From: Teredinibacter purpureus
GTDB lineage: Bacteria; Pseudomonadota; Gammaproteobacteria; Pseudomonadales; Cellvibrionaceae
Assembly (NCBI RefSeq): GCF_014217335.1
Contig: NZ_CP060092.1
Span: forward strand, 637,501 to 701,500
Reading direction: 5' to 3'
Length of the DNA: 64,000 nt
Shown one piece after another: positions 1 through 12,060 of this stretch (within the stretch, counting starts at the first letter, position 1; every line of letters begins with the position of its first letter). The position numbers and the translations under genes were made by a program. Below the pieces are notes generated by a model. That model saw nothing but the letters and a program-made list of their open reading frames with translations, was not told the origin of the DNA and ran no database searches.

Positions 1-3463
<3,463 letters not shown>

Positions 3464-3509
3464 TAGTTCCTTGTATCATCGTCGCTTCGTTAAATAGGTA
3501 TTCTTGTGA

Positions 3510-4742
3510 TTAAAGGCTATGCAGTTGTCCCGCAACCCAATCTATCAAATCTCGGCCCAATTGCGCCTTGCTCCGTTTAGTATAGTGCTCGACATGGCCT
3601 GTACTGGAAATGACCTTCACACTATTGTGATCGCTATCAAAGCCTATGCCTGCCTGCGAAACATCGTTAGCTACAATAGCATTCAAGCCCTTTCGCTTAA
3701 GCTTATCAATAGCGTGATCGTCAAGTCGCTCGGTTTCAGCTGCAAACCCCATCACAAAACGCGAACCGGGACTTGCTGCTGCTGCTGCCACAATATCTGG
3801 GTTTTTCACCAAATCTAACCGCAATTCATTGCTCGGCCCTTTTTTCATTTTTTGGGGCGCCATAGCGAGAGGTCGATAGTCCGCGACGGCCGCAGCAGCA
3901 ATTACTATATCCACAGTAGGCACTTCAGCCATCACTGCTTCGTGCATTTGTTGCGCCGTCTCGACCGATACGACACGAACATGAGACGGTACCTGAAGGT
4001 GTGTAGGGCCACTCACTAAAATTACGCTCGCGCCGGCTTCCATCGCCGCATCGGCAAGTGCATAACCCATTTTACCGGAACTACGATTACTGATAAAACG
4101 AACGGGATCGATAGGCTCCACCGTTGGGCCTGCTGTAATTAATACCTTCTTTCCCGCAAGACTACCGACCGAAAATAGCGCGGCAACCTGATGCACCAAT
4201 CGCTCGACATCAAGCATACGACCTGGGCCAATATCCCCACAGGCTTGCTCTCCCTCATCGGGGCCTGCGAACACGACCCCGCCGGCCTTTAATAAATTGA
4301 TATTGCGCTGAGTCGCCGAGCTAGACCACATCACCTGATTCATAGCCGGTGCCACCAACTTCGGAGCATGCGTAGCCAAATAAAGGGTACTCAACAGATC
4401 AGAACCCTCTCCGTGGGCCAGCTTTGCGATAACATTAGCCGTAGCGGGGGCTATCAACACGACATCAGCCCAACGAGCCAGCTCAATGTGGCCCATACCA
4501 GCTTCTGCATCCGCATCCAATAACGCTGTATGAACAGGGTTACCCGATAGCGCCTGCAAGGTTAAGGGTGTTACAAACTCTTGTGCTGCACGGGTCATTA
4601 CCACTCGTACATCAGCCCCTATCGACGTTAATCGTCGCACTAACTCTGCACACTTATACGCCGCAATACCGCCCGACACCCCAAGCAAAATATTTTTGTT
4701 CGCCAGAGAATAGATATCGGTAGTGAAGGATTCAGATGTCAT
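3510..4742 (-). CDS. coaBC: Bifunctional phosphopantothenoylcysteine decarboxylase / phosphopantothenate-cysteine ligase
   Basis: Two consecutive cytoplasmic steps of coenzyme A synthesis: CTP-dependent joining of cysteine to 4'-phosphopantothenate, then FMN-dependent decarboxylation. The N-terminal flavoprotein half opens with ILLGVSGGIAAYK and carries PAMN (~131) and the catalytic-Cys motif ACGD (~167). The CoaB half starts near 195 (VLITAGPTVEPIDPVRFISN) with the NRSSGKMGYALA dimerisation/CTP region. The ATG at 4742 is chosen; an in-frame TTG at 4769 would add nine residues (HH-containing, unlike the family) and neither has a convincing ribosome site. Divergent from radC, as in many gammaproteobacteria. 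In Pseudomonas dut lies between coaBC and algC; here only 46 bases separate them. Confidence 0.95.
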   Translation of the reverse strand: MTSESFTTDIYSLANKNILLGVSGGIAAYKCAELVRRLTSIGADVRVVMTRAAQEFVTPLTLQALSGNPVHTALLDADAEAGMGHIELARWADVVLIAPATANVIAKLAHGEGSDLLSTLYLATHAPKLVAPAMNQVMWSSSATQRNINLLKAGGVVFAGPDEGEQACGDIGPGRMLDVERLVHQVAALFSVGSLAGKKVLITAGPTVEPIDPVRFISNRSSGKMGYALADAAMEAGASVILVSGPTHLQVPSHVRVVSVETAQQMHEAVMAEVPTVDIVIAAAAVADYRPLAMAPQKMKKGPSNELRLDLVKNPDIVAAAAASPGSRFVMGFAAETERLDDHAIDKLKRKGLNAIVANDVSQAGIGFDSDHNSVKVISSTGHVEHYTKRSKAQLGRDLIDWVAGQLHSL

Positions 4743-4858
4743 GTGATGACTCGAAGACGTGGGAAGCAAGAAGGCGCCTTACTTGGCAAGCCTCAATTAG
4801 GCGGCTAAGATACCATTTTCACGGACATGAATGAACTCATCTGGCAAAGGAACTCGCC

Positions 4859-5533
4859 ATGGCAATTACCGACTGGCCCGCTGCAGAGCGGCCAAGAGAA
4901 AAACTATTATCCAAAGGTGCTAACGCACTTTCTGACGCCGAGCTACTGGCCATTTTTTTGCGTACCGGCGTCACAGGCAAAACGGCCGTTGATCTCGCAC
5001 GTGAACTGCTTTCACACTTTGGGGGCCTCAGGCCATTGTTGGACGCCAGCCAAAAGGAGTTTTGTCGAGCATTAGGCTTAGGGACGGCAAAATTTGCTCA
5101 ATTACAAGCCGTGCTCGAAATGTCGCGTCGACATATTAGCGAGCAACTACAGCGAGACATTCAATTTAGCAGCAGCCGCGCCGTTAAAGACTACTTGCAG
5201 TTGCAGCTACGAGAGAAAACCTCAGAAGTATTTGCCGCACTCTTCCTTGATAGCCAGCACCGGCTCATCGCCTTTGAGGAACTCTTTCAGGGCACCATCG
5301 ACGGAGCCGCCGTCTACCCCCGTGAAGTTGTCAAACGGGCGCTTAGCCACAACGCAGCTGCGGTAATCTTCGCTCACAATCACCCCTCAGGTATCGCCGA
5401 GCCGAGCAATGCGGACCATAACATTACTCGCCGGCTAAAAGATGCCCTGAGCCTATTAGATATCAGAACATTAGACCACCTCGTTGTAGGCGACGCAGAC
5501 GTTGTCTCTTTTGCCGATAATGGCTGGCTGTAA
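4859..5533 (+). CDS. radC: RadC family JAMM-domain protein
   Basis: UPF0758/RadC family. An N-terminal helix-hairpin-helix-like part (~1-75, with [15 protein letters not shown]) is followed by a JAMM/MPN metal-binding domain. The metal motif is visible as H173-x-H175 ... D186 within [14 protein letters not shown], with the conserved Glu likely in the FEELFQGT stretch. Length (224 residues) is normal. The family was once linked to DNA repair, but that is not established and the biochemical role is unknown. The start is the ATG that directly precedes [16 protein letters not shown], the usual beginning of the family. Divergently placed from coaBC. Confidence 0.93.
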   Translation: MAITDWPAAERPREKLLSKGANALSDAELLAIFLRTGVTGKTAVDLARELLSHFGGLRPLLDASQKEFCRALGLGTAKFAQLQAVLEMSRRHISEQLQRDIQFSSSRAVKDYLQLQLREKTSEVFAALFLDSQHRLIAFEELFQGTIDGAAVYPREVVKRALSHNAAAVIFAHNHPSGIAEPSNADHNITRRLKDALSLLDIRTLDHLVVGDADVVSFADNGWL

Positions 5534-5647
5534 ATAACTGACGCCAAACTAACTTATGTATCGTTATAATAAAATATTTGCCACTTGCGGCTATCCGTCA
5601 GGACACCTATACAACACTATAATTACAACGCATTAGCGAGATCAGCT

Positions 5648-6763
5648 ATGAAAACTCTATATACCCAGCTATCGGCAACTCTTCGAGTTACTGTCTCTAC
5701 CCTTTTACTTCTATTCGTCGCCCAACTCACTACTGCAAGCCCCAGCACGCCTGCGGCGGCCGGCGAATGGTGGAACCAACCCTACCCATCACGATTTGAC
5801 TCAAGCACGCTTAACAACCCAATGAGCTTGATTCGCGTTGAAGGCAATGCATTTGTTAACGAAGCTGGCGAGACGGTTGTTTTTCGTGGCGTAAACATTT
5901 CCGACCCCGACAAGCTAGAGCAAAAGGGCAAATGGAGCAAAGCTCACTTTGAAGCGGTAAAAGCCTATGGCGCAAACGTTATACGCGTACCCGTTCATCC
6001 TGTTGCTTGGCAAAAACGAGGCAATAACGATTATTTCACCCTTCTCGATCAAGCGGTTCACTGGGCAAACGAGCTCGGCATGTACCTTATTATCGACTGG
6101 CATTCTATCGGTAATTTAAAGACTGAGATGTACCAACACCCTATGTACAATACAACGCTGAAGGAAACACGGGAGTTTTGGCGTCAGGTGTCATTTAGAT
6201 ACAAGGGCGTTCCGACTATTGCCGTATATGAACTCTTCAATGAGCCCACGCTATACAGCGGCCAGCTTGGAGAAGCCTCATGGGACGAATGGAGAGAAAT
6301 TAACGAAAGCCTGATTAAGATCATCTATTCCCATGACACCGACGTTATCCCCTTAGTGGCCGGCTTTAACTGGGCCTACGATTTAAGTGAAGTACGTAAA
6401 AAACCAATACGCGCCAAAGGCATTGCCTATGCCGCTCACCCCTACCCCACAAAATCCAAAAAGCCTGCCGCCGAAAAGCCTAAAGACTGGGAAAAAACGT
6501 GGGGCTATGTCGCTAACAAATACCCTATGATCGCCACTGAACTTGGCTGGATGCGCGCAGGATTGCCCGGCGCGCATATTCCCGTTATCGATGATGGAAG
6601 TTACGGCCCCGTAATCGTCGATTACCTTACACAGAAGAATATTAGCTGGACCGTATGGTGTTTTGACCCTGACTGGCCACCTCAAATGATCTCGGATTGG
6701 GACTACACGCCCACCGAACAAGGAGAATTTTTCCGTAAGGTCATGTTAGAACAAAATCAGTAG
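5648..6763 (+). CDS. Secreted glycoside hydrolase family 5 enzyme (endo-beta-glycanase-like)
   Basis: Probable retaining beta-glycosidase acting on a beta-linked polysaccharide outside the cytoplasm. From ATG 5648 there is a clear signal peptide (MKTLYTQLSATLRVTVSTLLLLFVAQLTTAS by position 1-31; hydrophobic core ~13-28). The (beta/alpha)8 barrel shows VVFRGVNISDPD, ANVIRVPVHP, LIIDWHS, then the acid/base Glu in YELFNEP (E199) and the nucleophile Glu in IATELGW (E298), the spacing expected for GH5. An upstream in-frame start at 5585 would add 21 residues before the signal peptide and is less likely. No carbohydrate-binding module or linker is present, so it is a single-domain enzyme. Substrate (cellulose, mannan, other glucan) cannot be told from the motifs. 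It sits between radC and rpmB, a place that usually holds no glycosidase. Confidence 0.88.
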   Translation: MKTLYTQLSATLRVTVSTLLLLFVAQLTTASPSTPAAAGEWWNQPYPSRFDSSTLNNPMSLIRVEGNAFVNEAGETVVFRGVNISDPDKLEQKGKWSKAHFEAVKAYGANVIRVPVHPVAWQKRGNNDYFTLLDQAVHWANELGMYLIIDWHSIGNLKTEMYQHPMYNTTLKETREFWRQVSFRYKGVPTIAVYELFNEPTLYSGQLGEASWDEWREINESLIKIIYSHDTDVIPLVAGFNWAYDLSEVRKKPIRAKGIAYAAHPYPTKSKKPAAEKPKDWEKTWGYVANKYPMIATELGWMRAGLPGAHIPVIDDGSYGPVIVDYLTQKNISWTVWCFDPDWPPQMISDWDYTPTEQGEFFRKVMLEQNQ

Positions 6764-6772
6764 CCTTTAGCC

Positions 6773-6810
6773 AAATCGCCCCACAAGCCTTGCCAGTCGC
6801 GGGGCGATTT
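6773..6810 (+). terminator. Hairpin downstream of the GH5 gene
   Basis: AAATCGCCCC (6773-6782) and GGGGCGATTT (6801-6810) form a perfect 10-bp stem with an 18-base loop, starting ten bases after the GH5 stop codon. The T tract is short and mostly inside the stem, so it is a probable rather than textbook intrinsic terminator. It separates the GH5 gene from rpmB-rpmG. Confidence 0.6.
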
Positions 6811-6853
6811 AAGTATTGGCTCGCAAATTCAAGCATACAAATTCAATTCCCAG

Positions 6854-6882
6854 TTGCTATTGCGGGTTCAGTTTGGTATAAA
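6854..6882 (+). promoter_or_regulatory. Candidate sigma70 promoter for rpmB-rpmG
   Basis: TTGCTA (6854-6859) and TATAAA (6877-6882) are separated by exactly 17 bases and lie 136 bases before the rpmB start. Recognition is by eye only; no transcript data support it. Confidence 0.45.
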
Positions 6883-7017
6883 ACGCGCCTCTTTTCGGCC
6901 AGCCACCGCTTCCAGCGTGATTTTTAGCCGATCAGGTCGAATATAATCCAATTTATTTTTTGACTACCGGCGTCACATGCCGTGGTCCTACACCTACTAA
7001 ATTTAAGAGGTAAGACA

Positions 7018-7254
7018 ATGGCTAAGGTTTGTCAGGTTACCGGAAAACGTCCGATAACAGGCCACAACGTATCTCACGCAAAAAACCACACTAAGCGTCG
7101 TTTTTTGCCAAACCTGCACTCTCACCGTTTTTGGCTTGAGTCAGAGAAGCGTTTTGTAAAATTGCGTGTTTCCAGCAAGGGTATGCGTATCATCGATAAA
7201 AACGGTATTGAGTCTGTATTGGCTGATATCCGTGCCCGCGGCGAAAAAGTTTAA
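7018..7254 (+). CDS. rpmB: 50S ribosomal protein L28 (bL28)
   Basis: Component of the large ribosomal subunit. The 78-residue product starts [20 protein letters not shown] and continues with the basic [14 protein letters not shown] segment, the typical bL28 N-terminus. The start at 7018 follows AAGAGGTAAG, a good ribosome site; an in-frame upstream start at 6982 would add 12 residues not found in the family. Only a single Cys is present, so this is the zinc-independent form. Followed 24 bases later by rpmG in the conserved rpmB-rpmG order. Confidence 0.97.
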   Translation: MAKVCQVTGKRPITGHNVSHAKNHTKRRFLPNLHSHRFWLESEKRFVKLRVSSKGMRIIDKNGIESVLADIRARGEKV

Positions 7255-7278
7255 TCGCGGAATTTCTGGAGAATTATC

Positions 7279-7434
7279 ATGCGTGAAAAAATCCGTTTGA
7301 ACTCAAGCGCCGGTACTGGTCACTTTTACACTACCGACAAGAACAAGCGCACCATGCCGGGCAAAATGGAGATCAAAAAGTACGATCCCGTTGTTCGCAA
7401 GCATGTTATGTATAAAGAAGGCAAAATTAAGTAA
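7279..7434 (+). CDS. rpmG: 50S ribosomal protein L33 (bL33)
   Basis: Large-subunit protein of 51 residues, beginning [20 protein letters not shown] and ending VMYKEGKIK. The reading frame from ATG 7279 to TAA 7432-7434 is complete. TGGAGAA just upstream serves as ribosome site. No CxxC pairs occur, so it is the zinc-free variant. Co-transcribed with rpmB and closed by a strong terminator. Confidence 0.97.
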   Translation: MREKIRLNSSAGTGHFYTTDKNKRTMPGKMEIKKYDPVVRKHVMYKEGKIK

Positions 7435-7450
7435 GCTGCCCTCTCTCTGT

Positions 7451-7479
7451 AAAAAACCCGGCTCTTGCTGGGTTTTTTT
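7451..7479 (+). terminator. Intrinsic terminator after rpmB-rpmG
   Basis: A run of A then CCCGGC (7457-7462), loop TCTT, GCTGGG (7467-7472) and a seven-base T run. The stem can extend through the A/T tracts, so it could act in both directions. It begins 16 bases after the rpmG stop. Confidence 0.88.
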
Positions 7480-7589
7480 GTATATGCTCGTCCATTTTCG
7501 ATAAAATTCACACCAGCACACTCTCTCTTCACCTCATCGCCACCCTATACTCACTCCACCACAACACAGCCCCCCTAATAGACCAAACG

Positions 7590-8408
7590 ATGCCAGAACT
7601 ACCGGAAGTTGAAACCACCCGCGCAGGAATACTCGCTCACTTAGCCGGCCAGCACATCAAAACGCTTGTTATCCGTAACCCAAACCTGCGATGGCCTGTG
7701 CCGCTAGACATCAGCGCGCTCACGAAAGGCACCCGCATAGAAAACATAGCGCGCAGAGGAAAGTACCTACTTTTCCAGCTATCGAACCAAGGCACGCTTA
7801 TTTGGCACCTAGGCATGTCCGGCAGCATGCGTATAGACACGAACACTGTACCGCCCGGTAAACACGACCACATCGACCTGGTTACACGAAACGGCACCAC
7901 ACTGCGGTATAACGATCCCCGTCGATTTGGCTCATTACATTACACTGAGGAGCCCGCTGACACACACCCGCTTCTCTCGCATCTTGGCCCAGAGCCACTC
8001 ACGTTAGACTTCAACAGCGATTATCTATTTAAACGATCACGCAAACGCTCCCTTGTAATCAAAACATTGATCATGGATAGCAAGGTAGTTGTAGGCGTAG
8101 GCAATATTTATGCGAACGAAGCGCTATTTAACGCAGGAATTCATCCTTTAAAGCCGGCGGGAAAAATATCCAAGCTCGCCTGTGAAAAACTCACAAAAGA
8201 AATCAAGTACGTTCTTACAACGGCGATAAAACAAGGCGGCACCACGCTGCGCGACTTTACCAATAGCGACGGCAAGCCGGGTTATTTTTCTCAACAATTA
8301 AAAGTGTATGGAAGAGCAGGAGAGCCCTGCATAGTGTGCGGAAAATCACTTATCGAAAAACGTGTGTCACAGCGGGCAACCGTTTACTGCACTCGTTGCC
8401 AGCGCTAA
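7590..8408 (+). CDS. mutM: Formamidopyrimidine-DNA glycosylase (8-oxoguanine repair)
   Basis: Bifunctional DNA glycosylase/AP lyase removing 8-oxoguanine and formamidopyrimidines. The invariant N-terminus PELPEVET gives the catalytic Pro (position 2 before Met removal) and Glu. RRGKYLLF holds the conserved Lys. LIMDSKVVVGVGNIYANEALF is the helix-two-turn-helix, and the C-terminal zinc finger is C-IV-C ... C-TR-C in the last 28 residues, intact with its Arg. Length 272 is normal. It follows rpmG on the same strand but after a terminator, so it probably has its own promoter. Its last codons lie in a 14-base palindrome (GCGCTAATTAGCGC) at the meeting point with the next, oppositely oriented gene. 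Confidence 0.96.
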   Translation: MPELPEVETTRAGILAHLAGQHIKTLVIRNPNLRWPVPLDISALTKGTRIENIARRGKYLLFQLSNQGTLIWHLGMSGSMRIDTNTVPPGKHDHIDLVTRNGTTLRYNDPRRFGSLHYTEEPADTHPLLSHLGPEPLTLDFNSDYLFKRSRKRSLVIKTLIMDSKVVVGVGNIYANEALFNAGIHPLKPAGKISKLACEKLTKEIKYVLTTAIKQGGTTLRDFTNSDGKPGYFSQQLKVYGRAGEPCIVCGKSLIEKRVSQRATVYCTRCQR

Positions 8409-8415
8409 TTAGCGC

Positions 8416-8850
8416 CTAGTTAACAGGCACTGCACTAAGGTTAGTTACCGCTAGCCTATCACTCTGAGGCTTAACCATTCTAGGCACTGGCGTCGTAACA
8501 TTAATATAAACCGTATCGCTGAACGAAAAGCCTTCTAGGGGCTGACGACTATCAATGCTAACCCAACGCGCGCGATAACCATAAGTACCGTTTTCACGCA
8601 CAAGCTCAGAAAGTGCCGTAAAACGGGGGCCAGTCAAAATTCGCTGAAAGTCACCGCCATCTTTGTTACGGTAGACCTCCAACTGACGCCCTTCACTCTC
8701 GGATTGAAACGCACTCACCTCAGATTCTATTCGTAGCACATAGCTACCATCGTCCGATTTCTCTGGTGCGCTTAATAATATCGGTTCTGCGCGTACTGCT
8801 CCTGCCCCCAGAATGCAGCACAGAACGGTCAAAGATACTGACAGTTTCAT
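8416..8850 (-). CDS. Small exported protein of unknown function
   Basis: Unrecognised. From the ATG at 8850 (GAGAG ribosome site four bases upstream) a signal peptide is clear: MKLSVSLTVLCCILGAGAVRA, cleaving before EPILLS. The mature ~124 residues are predicted beta-rich and read like one fibronectin-III/Ig-like module: SYVLRIES, QLEVYRNKD, ENGTYGYRARWVSID, FSDTVYINV. An in-frame upstream start at 8901 would place 17 polar residues ahead of the signal and is rejected. Convergent with mutM, seven bases apart. Probably periplasmic; function unknown. Confidence 0.65.
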   Translation of the reverse strand: MKLSVSLTVLCCILGAGAVRAEPILLSAPEKSDDGSYVLRIESEVSAFQSESEGRQLEVYRNKDGGDFQRILTGPRFTALSELVRENGTYGYRARWVSIDSRQPLEGFSFSDTVYINVTTPVPRMVKPQSDRLAVTNLSAVPVN

Positions 8851-9253
8851 ACTTTCTCTCGATGTTTCACTCGTTAACCTGCCTACATAAAAACGATACA
8901 AGCCATCCCCTGCTCATAGCGGCAATTATGTAAACAGAACATAGAACGCCTTAAAGTATCTCACCCCCAACGCAAATGAGTGTTGGTGGTACTATTCCCC
9001 CATAAAACGTCCCATCTTTAATCGCGTAATCCGCGCGACCTAATTGTCGCAGGAAACAGCACTCAGTAGTGCTTCACAGATCGCATTTCAACCGAAAATA
9101 CGCCCTTTCTGTTAATTAAACCGGCACCCAATCCCCTGCTAATTATGCCAACAGCAGAACCGCTGTGTATTCCTTGCACTATTCTACGCTTCAATTAGGC
9201 CGCCGCCTTATAAAATTCTGTACCCATTTGTAACAAAATAATTGATTAGTGTC
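8851..9253. other. Gene-free interval
   Basis: No credible coding frame or RNA gene seen. It contains the upstream region of the small exported protein gene and the 3' side of rph. The only structure noticed is a short perfect hairpin AGCACT-CAGT-AGTGCT at 9058-9073, with no T tract on either side. Confidence 0.4.
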
Positions 9254-9973
9254 CTACTCGGCCAACGCCTTTTTCTGCAACTCATTTAGTTCCACAATGC
9301 CTTTTTTTGCGAGGGCAAACATCGCGCCAAACTGCTCTTCTGAAAAAGGCGCTTTTTCGGCAGTACCTTGAATTTCAATAAGACCACCCGCTTCAGTCAT
9401 CACTATATTCATATCAGTATCCGCAGACGAATCTTCAGGGTAATCCAAATCGAGAACCGGCTGTCCGTTCACAATGCCTACCGATACAGAAGCCACCATA
9501 TGCAGTAACGGATCGCAGCTTATCTTTTTCGAGCGCTGCAGATACCGTAACGCATCAACCAAAGCCACACTCGCACCAGTAATTGCTGCCGTGCGCGTGC
9601 CGCCATCAGCCTGAATAACATCACAATCCAATACAATGGTGTACTCGCCCAACGCCGACAAATCCACAGCCGCGCGCAAAGACCGACCAATTAATCGCTG
9701 AATTTCAACCGTGCGACCGCCCTGCTTGCCTCGAGCCGCTTCACGCCCCATTCTGGAGCCCGTAGAGCGCGGTAACATGCCATATTCCGCCGTTATCCAC
9801 CCTCGGCCTTCGCCTTTCATAAAACGAGGCACGCCTTCTTCTACTGTTGCCGTACAAATCACTTTAGTATTTCCAAAAGACACTAAAACCGAACCCTCGG
9901 CATGGCATGTAAAATTGCGCTGAATAGAAATATCGCGAAGTTGATCAACTGCTCTGCCGCTAGGTCTTGTCAT
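9254..9973 (-). CDS. rph: Ribonuclease PH (phosphate-dependent tRNA 3' exonuclease)
   Basis: Trims tRNA 3' ends using inorganic phosphate, releasing nucleoside diphosphates. The 239 residues start [13 protein letters not shown] and show the family landmarks: [32 protein letters not shown], the basic [20 protein letters not shown] phosphate/RNA region, [18 protein letters not shown] and the C-terminal [11 protein letters not shown]. Complete, unlike the frameshifted allele of some E. coli K-12 strains. Divergent from yicC. Confidence 0.96.
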   Translation of the reverse strand: MTRPSGRAVDQLRDISIQRNFTCHAEGSVLVSFGNTKVICTATVEEGVPRFMKGEGRGWITAEYGMLPRSTGSRMGREAARGKQGGRTVEIQRLIGRSLRAAVDLSALGEYTIVLDCDVIQADGGTRTAAITGASVALVDALRYLQRSKKISCDPLLHMVASVSVGIVNGQPVLDLDYPEDSSADTDMNIVMTEAGGLIEIQGTAEKAPFSEEQFGAMFALAKKGIVELNELQKKALAE

Positions 9974-10112
9974 TACTGCTTACCTTTTGTAGGGAATTTT
10001 TTAGAGGGCGGCTATTATGCTATTGTCCGCCGGAATTTAATATCGCTGTGTTACTATTAGTGATCAAGATTATACTCACCAAAATACCTTAAAAATCATC
10101 AAGGAAGCATCT

Positions 10113-10979
10113 ATGCCGCGCAGTATGACTGGCTTTGCTCGACAGCAAATCCAATACCCATGGGGCAGCCTGAGCTGTGAAATTCGTAGCGTTAATCATC
10201 GCTATCTAGAGCCAACCATCCGCTTGCCCGATGCTTTACGCGCCTCTGAAACTCCGTTACGCGAACAATTACGTAAAAGCCTAAGCCGGGGGAAAATTGA
10301 AGTTGGCATCTATTTGAAAACCGAAGAATCAAGCGACAATAATCTTGGTTTAAATAAAAAACTCGCAGAACAAATTGCGAGCCTTGCCGCAGAAGTGAGC
10401 CAGCACATTGCCCACCCCGCGCACATTAACCCGCTCGACATTTTACGCTGGCCGGGCGTTCTTCAAGCCGCCGATTTAGATCCTGAAATACTCGCCGCCG
10501 CCACGACCGATATTTTTTCGCAGACGCTAAGCTTACTCATAGCCAATCGCGAGCGAGAAGGTGTCGAGTTACAAGGCTTTATATTACAACGTCTCGACAC
10601 TATTGGTGAACACGTTAAAGTTGTGCATAAGTATTTACCCGAGATGCAAAGTGCCTACAAAGAAAAACTGCGCGCGAAAATTGAAGCCCTGCAAACCGAT
10701 GTAGACGAAGAGCGTTTCGCCCAAGAAGTGGTCTATGTTTGTCAGAAATCGGATGTTGCAGAAGAGCTAGACCGGCTCAATGCTCACATACAAGAGGTCA
10801 CGCTCACACTTCAGCAAAAAGGCCCTGTTGGCCGCCGCCTAGATTTTCTAATGCAGGAATTGAATCGAGAGGCCAATACGCTTTCCTCTAAATCAATGTC
10901 CAGTGAGACCTCACAAATTGCTGTGGACTTAAAAGTCCTTATTGAGCAGATGCGCGAACAAGTACAGAATATTGAGTAA
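10113..10979 (+). CDS. yicC: YicC family endoribonuclease-like protein
   Basis: Starts MPRSMTGFAR, the hallmark of the family, and ends in the conserved RRLDFLMQELNREANTLSSKS and LKVLIEQMREQVQNIE region. Length 288 is normal. E. coli YicC has been described as an endoribonuclease affecting small RNA stability; its physiological role here is inferred only. The long helical middle (~120-220) matches the family. AAGGAAG upstream is a good ribosome site. It leads the yicC-gmk-rpoZ-spoT-ridA direction and diverges from rph. Confidence 0.92.
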   Translation: MPRSMTGFARQQIQYPWGSLSCEIRSVNHRYLEPTIRLPDALRASETPLREQLRKSLSRGKIEVGIYLKTEESSDNNLGLNKKLAEQIASLAAEVSQHIAHPAHINPLDILRWPGVLQAADLDPEILAAATTDIFSQTLSLLIANREREGVELQGFILQRLDTIGEHVKVVHKYLPEMQSAYKEKLRAKIEALQTDVDEERFAQEVVYVCQKSDVAEELDRLNAHIQEVTLTLQQKGPVGRRLDFLMQELNREANTLSSKSMSSETSQIAVDLKVLIEQMREQVQNIE

Positions 10980-11025
10980 AACCGTTTAGTTATTGCAGGC
11001 TATAATTTTATTTCATTGCCCCTAA

Positions 11026-11664
<639 letters not shown>

Positions 11665-11752
11665 CTGCGCAATTTGCGTACACTTCCTGCCCTTTTCAGA
11701 GCCGCCCAAAAGGCTCTAGCGGGATTTTTTAATTACCTTCGGAAATAGACTA

Positions 11753-12034
11753 ATGGCACGTATCACTGTAGAAGATTGTTTGGATCACGTTGATAACCGT
11801 TTTGAACTCGTTATTGTGGGTAGCAAGCGCGCTCGTCAACTTGCCGTGCAGGGCAAAGAGCCTTTGGTTGCACCAGAAAACGACAAGCCAACGGTTATCG
11901 CTTTGCGTGAAATAGAAGAAGGTCTAATCGACGCAAGTATTCTCACTCAAGAAGATGACGATGCATCCGATGAACTCATTCTTCCCGAAACCATGCTTGA
12001 AGATTCAGGCATGAACCCCGCCGCCGATAGCTAA
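11753..12034 (+). CDS. rpoZ: RNA polymerase omega subunit
   Basis: Assembly and stability factor of RNA polymerase and part of a ppGpp-binding site. The 93 residues begin [20 protein letters not shown] and include the conserved SKRARQL and [13 protein letters not shown] segments. The acidic C-terminal tail after ~70 is variable in the family. The ATG at 11753 lies downstream of a weak hairpin (AGAGCC 11698-11703 / GGCTCT 11712-11717) with a T run at 11725-11730, which could attenuate read-through from gmk. Confidence 0.96.
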   Translation: MARITVEDCLDHVDNRFELVIVGSKRARQLAVQGKEPLVAPENDKPTVIALREIEEGLIDASILTQEDDDASDELILPETMLEDSGMNPAADS

Positions 12035-12045
12035 TCGGAGGCCCT

Positions 12046-12060
12046 AGGAGGAACGCCTTG
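12046..12060 (+). promoter_or_regulatory. Strong ribosome site that fixes the TTG start of spoT
   Basis: AGGAGG at 12046-12051 is followed by six bases and then TTG (12058-12060). No ATG or GTG in frame fits as well, and the resulting protein begins MLTIDSLSHRL, as expected for SpoT. The strong site presumably offsets the rare start codon. Confidence 0.8.

Noticed and set aside
7303..7532. Two 68-72-codon frames antisense to rpmG and its terminator
   Set aside because: They run through the terminator hairpin and oppose a ribosomal protein gene.
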